A model generated the notes under the pieces. It had not been told where the DNA came from, searched no databases, and worked only from the letters and a program-made list of their open reading frames with translations. Position numbers and translations under genes: made by a program. From the NCBI GenBank assembly GCA_963070105.1, contig OY718803.1, forward strand, positions 7,049,823-7,113,822: DNA of 64,000 nucleotides. The letters are read 5' to 3'. This stretch comes from Litomosoides sigmodontis. Lineage: Eukaryota; Nematoda; Chromadorea; Rhabditida; Onchocercidae. Positions 1 through 22,173 of the stretch are shown in pieces; the first letter of the stretch is position 1, and each line of letters opens with the position of its first letter.

Positions 1-193
1 AATGTAGTGACCGTTTGACCAAAAGCCGGATATCTATGAAATGAAGTTTTTATTTATATCATGCAGTGCAGGAATCGCACGAAAAAAGCAGATCGTAAAA
101 TTAAAAATAGTCACGTGCAGTATATACCTCTTCAGAAAGGTAGTTGCTTTAGCAGCAATAGAATATTGAATGAGTTCTACACTGAAAATAGAA

Positions 194-2599
194 CTAGCAC
201 ACAAACCTTGCTTTAGAATTAACAGTGATATTCTCTGTCACAGATGGAGATAATTCAGTTGTGACAAAACCAGAAGGCCCTGAATCGAATTGTAGAGGCG
301 TCAATCGATGGGCTGATGTACTACCTTCGTGTTGCTGAATGTTAATTGCACGATTTCCATATTTAACCATTGCCCGAATAAAGCGAAGCAAACATAAATG
401 CAAAACATACTGTAAGCCAAGTGCCCCAACACCCTGAATTAAAAAAAAAAACTGTCTTAAACGGAACTAATTATACACGGCTGAAATTTGATAGAAAAAG
501 TTAAAAATATGCACTGACAATATTTCACAGCCATTTAAAAATGACATTAAAAAGTACATCTGTATGAGAAGCAAGATATTAAAATAATACCTGGAATAGT
601 TGACAGTTTATAAAAAATTCAAAGTCAATCTTCAAAGATGAAGTTTAAACTATTTAAAACTGAACATACCGCATAAAGAGACCAGATGCTTTCACGATTT
701 ATGACTGTCCTGAAGCAATCAAAAAATCCGGAATATTTTGCCGTTATTGAGATAGCTGTTATGCCACTATCGAGATTGTCTATTAGTGTTCGTGTTCCTG
801 AAATTTCAACTTCAATTACTTGGCGAACTTCAGAAATTTCAAATCCCGAATAGGATATTGAAATTATTCCTTAAAACCAAAAGCGCTTATAATCTTACCC
901 TGAATATAAAGACGATGAACTACTGTTTCGAACGGGTATAGGACAAAATCAGCAAGCATTTGTGATGTCAATGTTGCAAATATGTGCGGAAAATATTGAT
1001 CAAAAACAGTTTTCTCATGTAATGGTTTCCGGTTCTAAAATAATTCAATATTCTGATATTGTAGAAATAATATTCAATATATTTTAACATTCCTGTCTTC
1101 TTCTAAACCTGTAAATTTGAGAATAAGGGTTAGACTTGGTCCTTATATCAAATGAAATATTAAGAAAAAATTAAAATAATGTACTTACAACATATCGCCT
1201 AGCCAAAACATATATCCAGTCATGGATGCTGATCGTTATCAAATAACGCGACGTGAACAACCAAGTTGTCGGTATTAAAAGGTATAATAATGAGAAACGT
1301 TTACTATTATCTCTTGGCCCGATAAAGTCAAGTCGCAAACGACTTATTCCATTTGTTACTACATCCATTACACGGAACTCGTCGCAGTGACCACTTTCGC
1401 TCTATAAACTTATTTGACACACAACTTTAATAGTTCCAGTTAATCAGTCCAAAAATCAAATCATAAATGATGTACGGCTCACAAGTCATATCTCCTATTC
1501 TCATCAACTGTATTAGTAATCAGAATGTTTTGTAAACTATCCCTCTTAAAATTAATTTACCTTGACAGTTTCAATAAAAGCTGAGACAATAAATGGAGTC
1601 ATACAAACTGCGGTTGAGCTGAAAAATACAAGTATTTTTCAAATATTATTCCATAACCAAAGCTGATAACAGGTCTCAGGTACAGTACTTACGCTTTTAA
1701 TATAAGATGGTGACAATATTTTCTAGTGCTTCCATCCTTAACGTAGTGCCTGAAATTACACGTAGTTTTACTGGATAATCATTGTCAGTAATAAATAATA
1801 AAAAGTAACTCTCACTGAGATAAAAAAAACATACCGTGGAAGGCCAAATATATCAGAGAGTAATATTTCGCCAGCAATAGATAAACCCCAAAGAACACCA
1901 GAACCAAGAGCACCTTTCCATAAAGTCAAAAGTCCCTGAATTTACAATTCCACCATTCAGAGCATTTTTTAAATAATTGAGTAATTTTAAATCAAAATGC
2001 ATCAATGTTTCCACTTGCTGGAAAAGCAAAATAGCACTACACTACAAGGAAATACTGAAAATGAAAATGAAATGCCAATATCAATATATTATTAAAAGAT
2101 GTGTTCCAGAAGTAAATACTGTATTTCACTGACTTCGCAGCTAACCATTTTATAGACGACAGGAATTAAAGTAAAGGGTGTAAGATGAAGTGATCTGGCA
2201 AACTGATGAACTTGACACTGCCGTCTTAAAACTGTACAGGGATGACTTATAAGTATTTTTGCAATCAAACTGAAACAAATTTCTCAAAAATTAATGGCAT
2301 CTGCATAAAATGATAAAAAATAATCATAAAAAGGTTTCAGCAGTAAAAGTTCCCAAAATTTATTATAAAGAAGCAACAAACTCAGTGATGCCAATTGATG
2401 CGCTAGCCACAGGATCATGTGGCTTCCGTGGCGATGCGTTCTCACTAGCTGGTCTGGGAGGTGTGGGTGGTGTAAAGCCAGATCCAAAAGATGCATTTGG
2501 TGAAAATGAATCTAAGAATTGATCATCTTCAAGAGGAGCAGGCAATCGTGCTAAATTAATAAAATCATTTACGTTAGCATTTACTTTTATATTAGCCAT
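194..2599 (-). CDS. SLC25A46: SLC25A46-like mitochondrial outer-membrane carrier-family protein
   Basis: Members of this family are Ugo1-like, atypical solute carriers of the mitochondrial outer membrane that act in mitochondrial dynamics and lipid handling. About nine minus-strand exons collect into one protein that follows human SLC25A46 in order. They give the segment SHPCTVLRRQCQV (about 2260-2144), LWKGALGSGV (about 1920-1850), a middle exon at 1433-1191 containing GISRLRLDFIG, then ADFVLYPFETVVHRLYIQG (about 1035-900), GTRTLIDNLDSG (about 800-671), and a last exon beginning GVGALGLQYVLH (about 430-194). The start is the ATG at 2599, opening MANIKVNANVND. A proline/serine-rich N-terminal region follows, as in the human protein. 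The C-terminal tail after the last membrane segment is roughly 50 residues longer than in human. The junction between exons 1 and 2 did not resolve cleanly, so internal edges are approximate. The family assignment itself is firm. Confidence 0.85.
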
Positions 2600-3587
2600 A
2601 GCTGTGTTTTTAAAAATCAAAAATCATTCCGTATTCGTTCATGTATTAAAGTTCAAAATGGGTTTCCTTAACACAGTATCAGAAGAGAAAGCAAACCGGT
2701 CGATTCAAATCTCTGACGCATCATATCAGCATTTGCTGGTTGCATGTCTCGAAAATAATTCACTGACATTTTATTTATACACAGCTTTCATTACTCAATT
2801 CTCCTCGCTGTGAACTTTTTCCAGTTTTAAATAGTCTTCGTGCACAAAATGAAATACTTTGGAGTTGGAAAGCAATGCGTCAGTTGAGCATAAAAATCCG
2901 TTATTTTCAATGATTCGCCCTCCAATGCGTTCACTGAAATCAACCAGTTCAATTTGGTAAACCTAAAGCAGTAGATATTAACCAGATAACCTGCAAAAGA
3001 TTACCTATCCTTTACAACTACACCTCTCTCCCAATCTTTTCAACAAACGTATCCACCACTTCACAAATCGCACCGCCGTCCGTACGCACATTCACTCCGT
3101 TTCGGACGAGTCACGTAATTCGAAGTTTGACGGATTGGACAAAGAAGTGGAGGAGAGAACGATTGACATTGTTTTATCAGTGCAGTCCAGGACGGACGGA
3201 TGTTTCCCTCTGAGATTACTTGGTCATAAGCTCTTTTATGTTATTATCACGTATGATGGAAAGTTAAACTGTCTGCTTCGTTTAGATATGATACGTTTGG
3301 AGCGCCGGCTTATTCATATGCTAAGTCAACTACGATATAAAGTTCACGATAGAGGATGCGCGCAACTAAGGGCGTCACTGATTCATACTCCTCTTCAGAA
3401 AGTTTGTGTTTTTACGAGGCTATTTATTTTATATCGCAAAGTTCCTCGATTAAGTGGAAAATGAGTGGGTAATGCGAACAACGCAAAATTCGTTTGCCAA
3501 TTAAATTAATCTTTCTTGTGGCTTCCTTACATTATCTATTCTGAGTTTATAGTGTTTACAGTCGTATAGTAATCAAACACATTAAAG
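2600..3587. promoter_or_regulatory. shared divergent intergenic region between SLC25A46 and AFG3L2 genes
   Basis: About 1 kb separates the start codons of two divergently transcribed genes, so it probably carries both promoters. I see no clear TATA box. A tttacag acceptor-like site at 3555-3561 lies 26 bases before the AFG3L2 start and could receive a spliced leader. An open frame at 3135-3464 begins with TTG and resembles nothing I know, so I treat it as noise. Confidence 0.4.
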
Positions 3588-8785
<5,198 letters not shown>

Positions 8786-9509
8786 AATTAAAAAGTCACT
8801 ATGTCATAGGGTCTTAGCACAGTTTTGGAATTACTGTTACTCTTTTGTAATTTTTATTTCCATGATTGAGGGCGAAAACCTGTTTTTTTTAAACTGACTT
8901 GTTCATTTCGGAGAATACTGCCAACGAGATTTGCAATATTACGCAACTACTAACTGTTTGGTCTCTTCGGTTTGAGTTTCAGTAGATTTTATAGAGCTGG
9001 TGGTCGTTGTTTTTAAAAGAAACATTTTTGTTCTGTGATTCTAATTTTCAAGATTTTTTAATTTGAAAAATATTATTCGGGGTGGACTAAAAGATTTTAC
9101 GGGTTGATAACGTATTTAATTCACACATGAATTTCAAAAAATGCAGGACTCAATTTAACTATTCGATTGTTTAGTCCTTGTCAATTCCATCGTTGTTTCC
9201 ATACGCTGATAAGGAGCATATATAAGTATCAGTTTCATTAATTTCAACTGTTGTGTTTGAGTGTTATAATCATAAAAGTTGTAACGTCGAGCTACTTTTC
9301 ATTTGTCTATGCTGTTCTCAAAGTGCAACAATGTATTCTCCCAAACCGTATAAGAAGTTTTTTACCAGAAGGGTAAACTGGATTGCTAATAATCTATAGT
9401 TTTATTGATACTTTGCTGGTTTCATTTTGTTTACATTATTTATTTTTACTTTATTTAGTGATTTATTGATACTATATGGAAACTTTTTATTGTTTCATGG
9501 GTTTAAAGG
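8786..9509. other. intergenic, AFG3L2 to RPC7
   Basis: T-rich spacer of about 720 bases. A short ATG frame at 9331 ends at a good gtaaac donor, but it is out of phase with the RPC7 exon, so it is at best 5' untranslated sequence. The stretch tttaaag at 9502-9508 directly before the RPC7 start could be a trans-splice acceptor. Confidence 0.4.
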
Positions 9510-10741
9510 ATGTCACGGGGTGGTCGTCTAGGTGGTAGAGGTGGAGCATCTTCTGGCTTACGGGCAGTTGCAAACGCATTGGGTATTGCCCGTCATGAAA
9601 TGGGATCATATACAAAGGTGGTCTTAGAATCACAACCCACTTATCCAGTAAGTTTTCAGTGTACTTTCCAGTCCACCAGAGGAAACGTTAGAAAAATAAC
9701 AAATATGCTTCATTTATTAAGCGAAATAGCTGATGTAAATTTTTGCTTTTGTATTTTACATGCACTTGAAAATTCAAAATTTACATTAGAATACAAAAGT
9801 GCACATGACATGGGATTTGCAGCCGGTTTCACAGATGGTTTCACCTCTCGAGAAAACTGATGAATTGCAATACATGGCTGAATTGCGGCAAGAATTGCTC
9901 ACTCGGTTTCATGAATCATCTTTTTATCTCGATGTGAAAGAACGATGTTCTGAATTTAGACGATATACAGATAGGTATAGCGAAGTCGAGAAGGAAGACT
10001 TGCAACCAGGTTATAACATCACGCGCATCATTTATGTTTCCTTCGTGCTTTTAAAGACTTGACTTTGATTTTTGCAGTCTTTAAGTCATTTTTTCAAAGG
10101 ATTTTCGCAATTCAGAATTGGATTGGTTTTTTCCTCTTTCCTTCGACCTAATTGGATTTTTTAGGTGTTCTTTAATTTCTGTTTTTATTTTTGATTCTTT
10201 CATGAGATTCATGAGATGACTTGCGTATGAAAATCCTACAATCATTAAATTTAACTCTCCCTAGATTGGTCGAGACTTCCGAATGAATTATGCTGGAAAA
10301 AAAATGTTGGCGAACCAATCAAAAAGAAGCGTAAAGTAGTTGATAAAGGAACCGATGAAGTCGTTGAAAAACTATCGAGACTTGAGGAGAGCGAAAAATT
10401 AGGTAGTCCTGAAATCGAAACGCAAGAAGCTGTTGATGAAAATGATGAAGAAAGTGAAAAAGAGGAACAAAACAACGAAAATGAAGAGCAGGTTAATGAT
10501 TTTGACTCTGCCAGGCTTTGGGCTACAAACGGCACTTATTTAAATCGTTATAGGCCAAAGATAACTTATGTCCAGTTATCGATTTTTGGTTTTCATAACT
10601 TTGTTATATTACTAGGAAGCATTGTCAGATGATGATTATCAAGAAGAAGATAACGATTATATTCATTCTTATTTCGATAATGGAGAAAATTATGGTGATG
10701 TTGGCTCAGATGATAATTTGGACGAAGATAATGCTTTTTAA
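9510..10741 (+). CDS. POLR3G: RNA polymerase III subunit RPC7 (POLR3G/POLR3GL family)
   Basis: RPC7 is part of the RPC3-RPC6-RPC7 subcomplex that RNA polymerase III uses for initiation in the nucleus. Four exons (9510-9647, 9823 or 9835-10009, 10265-10491, 10616-10741) give about 221-225 residues, compared with 223 in human. The N-terminus is Gly/Arg-rich (MSRGGRLGGRGG), like human RPC7. It is followed by ELQYMAELRQEL, matching the human EEYMLALKQEL block, and DWSRLPNEL, matching DWRRLPREM. A basic segment PIKKKRKV then forms a textbook nuclear localisation signal. An acidic stretch precedes the diagnostic C-terminus DYIHSYFDNGENYG..SDDNLDE, which aligns with human DYINSYFEDGDDFG..SDDNMDE. 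Two acceptors at exon 2 differ by four residues and both keep the frame. Confidence 0.9.
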
Positions 10742-11471
10742 TCAATTCATATTGTTCATATACATGTGTGTAAATTGTTAATCGTTTAAATGTCTTTAGA
10801 GTTTTTTCATAATTTCTTATCATGATTTTCGAAGTTCGTTTAAGTTGAAATTCGTCACAGCTTTTCGACCACATGTAATTTTGAATAGTAAAATCATTGA
10901 AAACATCAAGTTCTGCTAACCACGAATTCTATAATTTTTAAATATGTAGTTATTATACTCGCAGAGTTATGTATATATGTGTTTGTTATTTCTTATATGT
11001 CTGTATGAGAAGACAAAGTGTTTAAGGCTGATGTGATTTCCCGCTGCATAATATGTCATACTATTATGGCAGCAAACGGGTAGAACAAGGAGTTCACTTT
11101 TTTTCTAAATCTCCGATATTTGATAATATATTCGTTTTGAGTTGCATCAATAGCATTGAACGAAATAACCTGTGGTAGTAGGAATAAATCCTTTGCATAC
11201 TGATTTAACAACTATTCAAACATTTTTGATAATGTGGATGTATGTGAATAAACTATTATGCGAACAGTAAATTATTTTATTGTGAATTTTACTGTTCATC
11301 TCATTCATCTTATCTCTTAATGATGAAGCTTGAATGAAGTAAAGTAAAGCAATAAGATGTTTATTGGATTAAAAAAAATTGTAAGACTGCTTTGCCCTCG
11401 AGAAAATTAATTTGTGAAATTCTTAAAATTTGCTTTTCAGTCACTATAAGCTTGCATTGACGGTATTTTAT
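10742..11471. other. intergenic, RPC7 to FIG4
   Basis: AT-rich spacer of about 730 bases. A ttttcag acceptor-like site at 11434-11440 sits 31 bases before the FIG4 ATG and may be a spliced-leader acceptor. I see no gene here. Confidence 0.4.
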
Positions 11472-17589
<6,118 letters not shown>

Positions 17590-17967
17590 TTATTCTTTGT
17601 TTGTTCAAACTTTTCAATTGTATTACTTGAAATTGGAAAATATTGAGTAATAAATTTTTAGATGATTTTCTTTACACTGCAACAAATTCACTAAGATTTT
17701 TCCATTTAGATGATCTAGAAATTAATTACTTTGGGAAATCAAATTTCTGAACGAAAAGTGATTGTGTTACCGAGACTTCTCGATGGATTTAAAATTTAAG
17801 CTGTCATGTTAGCAATGATTGGTAAGTAGTCCTGGCGTGTAGAAAAATGAAAGAATAATTGCTGTTTTCTTCTTAGACATATTTATTGTTCATTTCTGGC
17901 TCTCAGCAAAGACACCATTTCATCACAAACAAACGGAACAGCTGCTCAGTTTAACCCACTAGAAATC
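17590..17967. other. convergent 3' spacer between FIG4 and the unknown secreted gene
   Basis: About 380 bases hold the 3' ends of two genes read toward each other. The spacer is AT-rich. I found no exon or RNA gene. Confidence 0.4.
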
Positions 17968-20190
17968 TTACCATTCATTAATTTTTCGTAATGGAATATG
18001 AACAACTTTTTGGAAACCAGACTTACTGCCCGGAATGTCAGACAGTAGCATGTTGCGCTTTCTCTGCAAGAATGTCTTCTGCCCTTGATCCATTGCTTCA
18101 TCCCCATTGTATGAGTCCAATAAAATTTGGAACCTAGCTGATTAAAATTAACATAAGTGTTCGAACGAGCGTACTATTAGCGCACAAGCTCGATTCTACT
18201 CCCACTCATTTTCTCTTCCTTTTCGTTGCTGTCGACGAATTTTCCGTTCTTGTAATTTAAGCTTGTTTGGACTTCGCTTGAACTCTTTTAGGCGTTTCAC
18301 ATAAGGCTAACCTCTACTGCTGGTTGGAGCAAGTGCGGAGTTGCTCTTAGCATTTGTTAGAGGATTTAGGAACATTTTTTTCTTCAATTTTTAGATGTTT
18401 ATTTTTGTACGTGAAAAAAAACTTTCCATATGTTATTTCTGTCACATAATTCAGCTAATCATTTGAAACTGCGGAGGGAAATGTGAATCTTGCTCTGCGT
18501 ATTATAAGGAGGTGACCACCATCGTCATTTTGATTGCTCTAATGCAAAAAAAAACCACTTGCTATTTCTAATACGCAAGATCGTAGGTAGTGAATGATTA
18601 GTAGTATTCATTCTTTGCTTGATTTATGCCTTTAATTCCATGAAATAAAGTCTTGGATAGAGATTTCCAGTTGCAGCAAATGTCCTAATTGGAAATGGAC
18701 CTGAAAAAAGTTGAAAGACCTGAAATTTAAAAGCAAAATGACAGGTCTGTTATCAAATGCATGGATAAAAAGGTCTATTAATGATTCACTTACTTTCATC
18801 TCAGTAACGTAAACGAATTGTAGTAAGTGTAGGTAAACAAGTGATTATAATCGATGGGCTAATGTGTGGACTAAAGGACATGAAGTGAGATGATGGGATT
18901 TGACATAGCATTGATTAATTATTACGGACGGTTGCATTTAGGTCTCACTACATTCTGCTCAGCTAAAAATTAAATCAAATTTGAAAAGTGACAAATAAGA
19001 CATAAAACTTCTTCATGTTTTTTCAGCAGTTTCTTTTGCACATGCTTGTCGGAAATTCTCCACATTTATCGTTCCACTGGGATTCCTCCCTCTAATTAGG
19101 TATTATCATTTGAAGCCCTTTCCTTTCCTCTACAATAGTAGTTATTCATTGATCGAAATTGTTATTGCGAATTTTGCAATAACCCAAATGGCATCACTCC
19201 GCAACGTGAAATGCTACGGTTGATGTGATCGACTTGAATTAACTGAGTAAAAATGACAAAAATGGTATGATAGGATATTGAAGTGAGAACAACATAAATT
19301 AAATTTCAAGAAACATAAATAATTTTGCAACAGACAATGTTGAATTTTCTTACACTCTTTTTTCTTGTCATTTTCATTTAGGAAAAAGAGAAGTGAGGAT
19401 CGTTTAACACAGCACTCATCTAGTTCAGCCTAGTAGCCAGTAGCCTAGTATCTTAATAGCCTAGCAGCCTGATGGAGGCATTTCCTCTCCTTCCTTCCTC
19501 CTTCCAACTTCTTCTTTTCTAACAAAAGTAAGAGATCCAGTTTTTTTTTTTGTAAATTCCTCATTGACAGTGAGAAAGAAAACTGATTATTCGCTTACCC
19601 ATTCCGCCCTCTCTCCTTCAAATGCTCCTCTTTAGCTCTCCCTTTTCTTCTCGTTTCCATTTCTCTTTGGAAAGCTAATGATGGAATCCAATTTTATGAT
19701 GCCAACATTATTTGTAATCATTTATTAAATCACTGCTTTTATTACAATTTTCTGCACAACGATTTTTATGAACTTTCAGGATTTTAAATACTTTTAAACT
19801 TTCAAATTTTCAATAATTAAATGGCGCTTATTATGCACGAATATAGTTAAAATTAGGGAAGTTTTAACGACAGGTATTTCACAAAATTTCAAAGGCATAA
19901 AGTGCTTTGTCGCGCTGTGATGTGCAGGTGAAGCGCAAGATGATTATTGTGGTAGAAGAAAGCCTTTAGCGTAATTTCATTCAAACAGCAAAGTTTTCTT
20001 CATGAAGGAAAGTATGCGAGGACGTCTCGCACAATTTGCATTCCTCACAAATAACAGGCCTGAAAGTGCATTTCTCAATGCCATAATTTAGTTTCATCTG
20101 CAAGTTAGTTTCCAATTTTTCCTCCATTTTATCATCTGTAAGGACGAATTCGACAAAACTTAGCAAGCAATACGCAATTGCTAATTTCAT
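17968..20190 (-). CDS. unidentified predicted secreted protein, four exons
   Basis: I do not recognise this gene. Four minus-strand exons join with all phases agreeing: 20190-19987 (phase 0), 18538-18470 (phase 0), 18306-18200 (two bases over) and 18133-17968. The total is 546 bases, or 181 residues plus stop. The start MKLAIAYCLLSFVEFVLTDD looks like a signal peptide. A cysteine cluster C-x7-C-x2-C-x2-C follows (CTFRPVICEECKLC). The next exon has LLIIRRARFTFPSA, followed by a very basic stretch with YVKRLKEFKR and RKIRRQQRKGRE. The protein ends FQKVVHIPLRKINEW. Several dibasic sites (KR, RR, RKR) could be cut by proprotein convertases. The strand-beta-then-basic-helix look of exons 2 and 3 recalls the end of netrin-type NTR domains, but this is only an impression. 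Joining the signal-peptide exon to the rest across about 1.45 kb is inference. The last two exons are the best supported. Confidence 0.48.
18624..18799 (-). CDS. doubtful tiny two-exon reading frame inside the preceding gene's intron
   Basis: An ATG-AAA at 18799-18794 is followed by a good gtaagtg donor. A strong aatttcag acceptor at 18720 then opens an in-phase exon (18719-18624) of 31 codons ending FMELKA and stop. It would make about 33 residues including PFPIRTFAATGNLYPRL. It lies within the proposed 18539-19986 intron of the secreted-protein gene. It may be an alternative exon of that gene, a micropeptide or chance. Confidence 0.15.
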
Positions 20191-22129
20191 TTAAACTTTA
20201 GAAGTGTTTAAATGTTCGCAATCAACAGAGAATAGAGGCGAAAAAAAGTCTGTGCGTTATCGGTTCGGACAAAATTTTACTCTGATTTTCACATGATAAA
20301 TTATCCGTTGGCTTTTCTCGCGATGACGCAAGCGATTTCACCGTTCCCAGCGTTTCCATTGGACCGCTTCTGACAACAGTGTTTTTGATGTCGCAGTACT
20401 TCTTCTTTTTTGAAAAAATCAGCTATCAATTTCATCGCTTCTTATGTTCATAAATCTGCCGAAGGCGAGGAGGCTCTAGTTGAAGCGAACAGATGATGAA
20501 AGCCTACATTTATCAATACTTCTTGACTACTCAGAAAACATTTCCTCATAAAACTCTGATCTATGCTTTACAACGAATGGGAGATGCAAAGGTCAGGATG
20601 AGAAATGCAAAGGTCAGGATGCAGAGGTCTTGAAGAAGAAGGGCTGTTTTAGAGACGATCGTTAGTAGTGGACGAATATAAAAATTGGAATAATTTCCAG
20701 ACCATCCGCTAGGAGCCATCGAATTGTGTTCTTCGCCCCCTTATTTAATTGAGATGAAGCTCATTCCTTTTTCAATTTCAATACTTCAATAACAAAACCA
20801 CGACATTATTTCTAAGATTTTTATTACTTCTAATAGAGTGAAAAGAGATGTAAAAGGTTTTTTACTAAATAATCCTCCAATGACATTCCAAGCATTTATT
20901 AATTAAAATTAATTGTCGCATTTGCATAAGAGCAGACTGAGTGGATTTAATGAAAGTCATGCCACTACATTATAGCAACTAAAAGTTTTCTAGCGAATTA
21001 GAAAAAGGAGCTTTAAGGGATATTGGGCGCATAAGCGATGGTACATTTTTAATTTTAAAGGTTAGTTATTGAAAAATTGCGTTTTTGGCTCAAAATTTTG
21101 AAATTAAAAATGTTATAAATCGTATTAACCCTATGCTATGCACAGGCTTACTTACACTGCTGCTTTCCTAACTGTCACTTTTGTGTTTAACTGTCACCTA
21201 TCATCCATTAATTCTAGTGAAGAAGCAATACTTCCTCATTACTCATTATCGCCGTATAGGACGATGGACAGATCGCTGTTGCAATAGAGTTTACAACCAG
21301 TAACTCAATTAACTAATTACTAAATTGACGTAATCGAATTAATCAGACTATTAGTTAAATAAAGAGCTTCTTTAATTGCTATAATTCGCTAAAAAATGAA
21401 AAAATGTTTGCCAGTTTTTTTTTTGAACTTTTTTACGCATTGAGCTTTGCTTCTTTTTATATTTAAGTTACCCGAAGGAAAACTGTTGCTTCCAGATGAA
21501 ATATTACTCTCCTAAAATTGTACCAAAAATAATATTTCAGTGTCATTTGTCAACTTCATTCCATCATCCGTCATTTAGAAACTATAGAATTCCCTCATTC
21601 CCTCTCCTCGCCTTCTCTCCGCTTTTTTCCCGGTGGAAGGAGCGGAGAAAAGAATGTGTTAATGTTTGCTTGTTACTACGACGGTGTTACTTCCATTGCC
21701 AATTGTTCCTTTGCGCTAAAAGCAACTGATCTCTTAAGATCGATTGACAAAAACTATTCGTTTGATCATTTTGGGCGCAATTAGCATTAGCATTGGCATC
21801 ATCACTTCAACATCTCTCCCTCTCTCTCCCTCTCTCTCACCACTAGTAGCCATCCTTTTATCTCTCTCATCTAACTTCTCTTCGATAATTCTTGTAAGTG
21901 GGAAGAATGAAGGGAGTAATAAGCAGCTTCATGTTTAGCTATCATTTAATTATCGCTTTTCACGGTTCCTTTCCGTAGTGAGAAAATGCTTATGGTCCTT
22001 TTCTTGATGTGTAATCTTTGTAGAATCTCTTTGACACACTAATTCGAAGAAAGATTGTAATTCTAGAATATAGCGAGATATCAGATATCATTGATATCTA
22101 AGATATGAAGGGATAGGAGCAGAGGGAGG

Positions 22130-22173
<44 letters not shown>

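Noticed and set aside
3135..3464. 109-codon plus-strand frame in the SLC25A46/AFG3L2 spacer
   Set aside because: Starts at TTG, has no recognisable motif, and lies in the divergent promoter region.
9331..9372. Possible first coding exon of RPC7 (MYSPKPYKKFF...)
   Set aside because: Its gtaaac donor leaves phase 0, which would put the next exon out of frame. The ATG at 9510 fits the family's N-terminus.
22087..22103. Perfect short inverted repeat AGATATCA-T-TGATATCT as a possible operator or hairpin
   Set aside because: Only 17 bases in AT-rich DNA, with no nearby gene start. It is likely chance.
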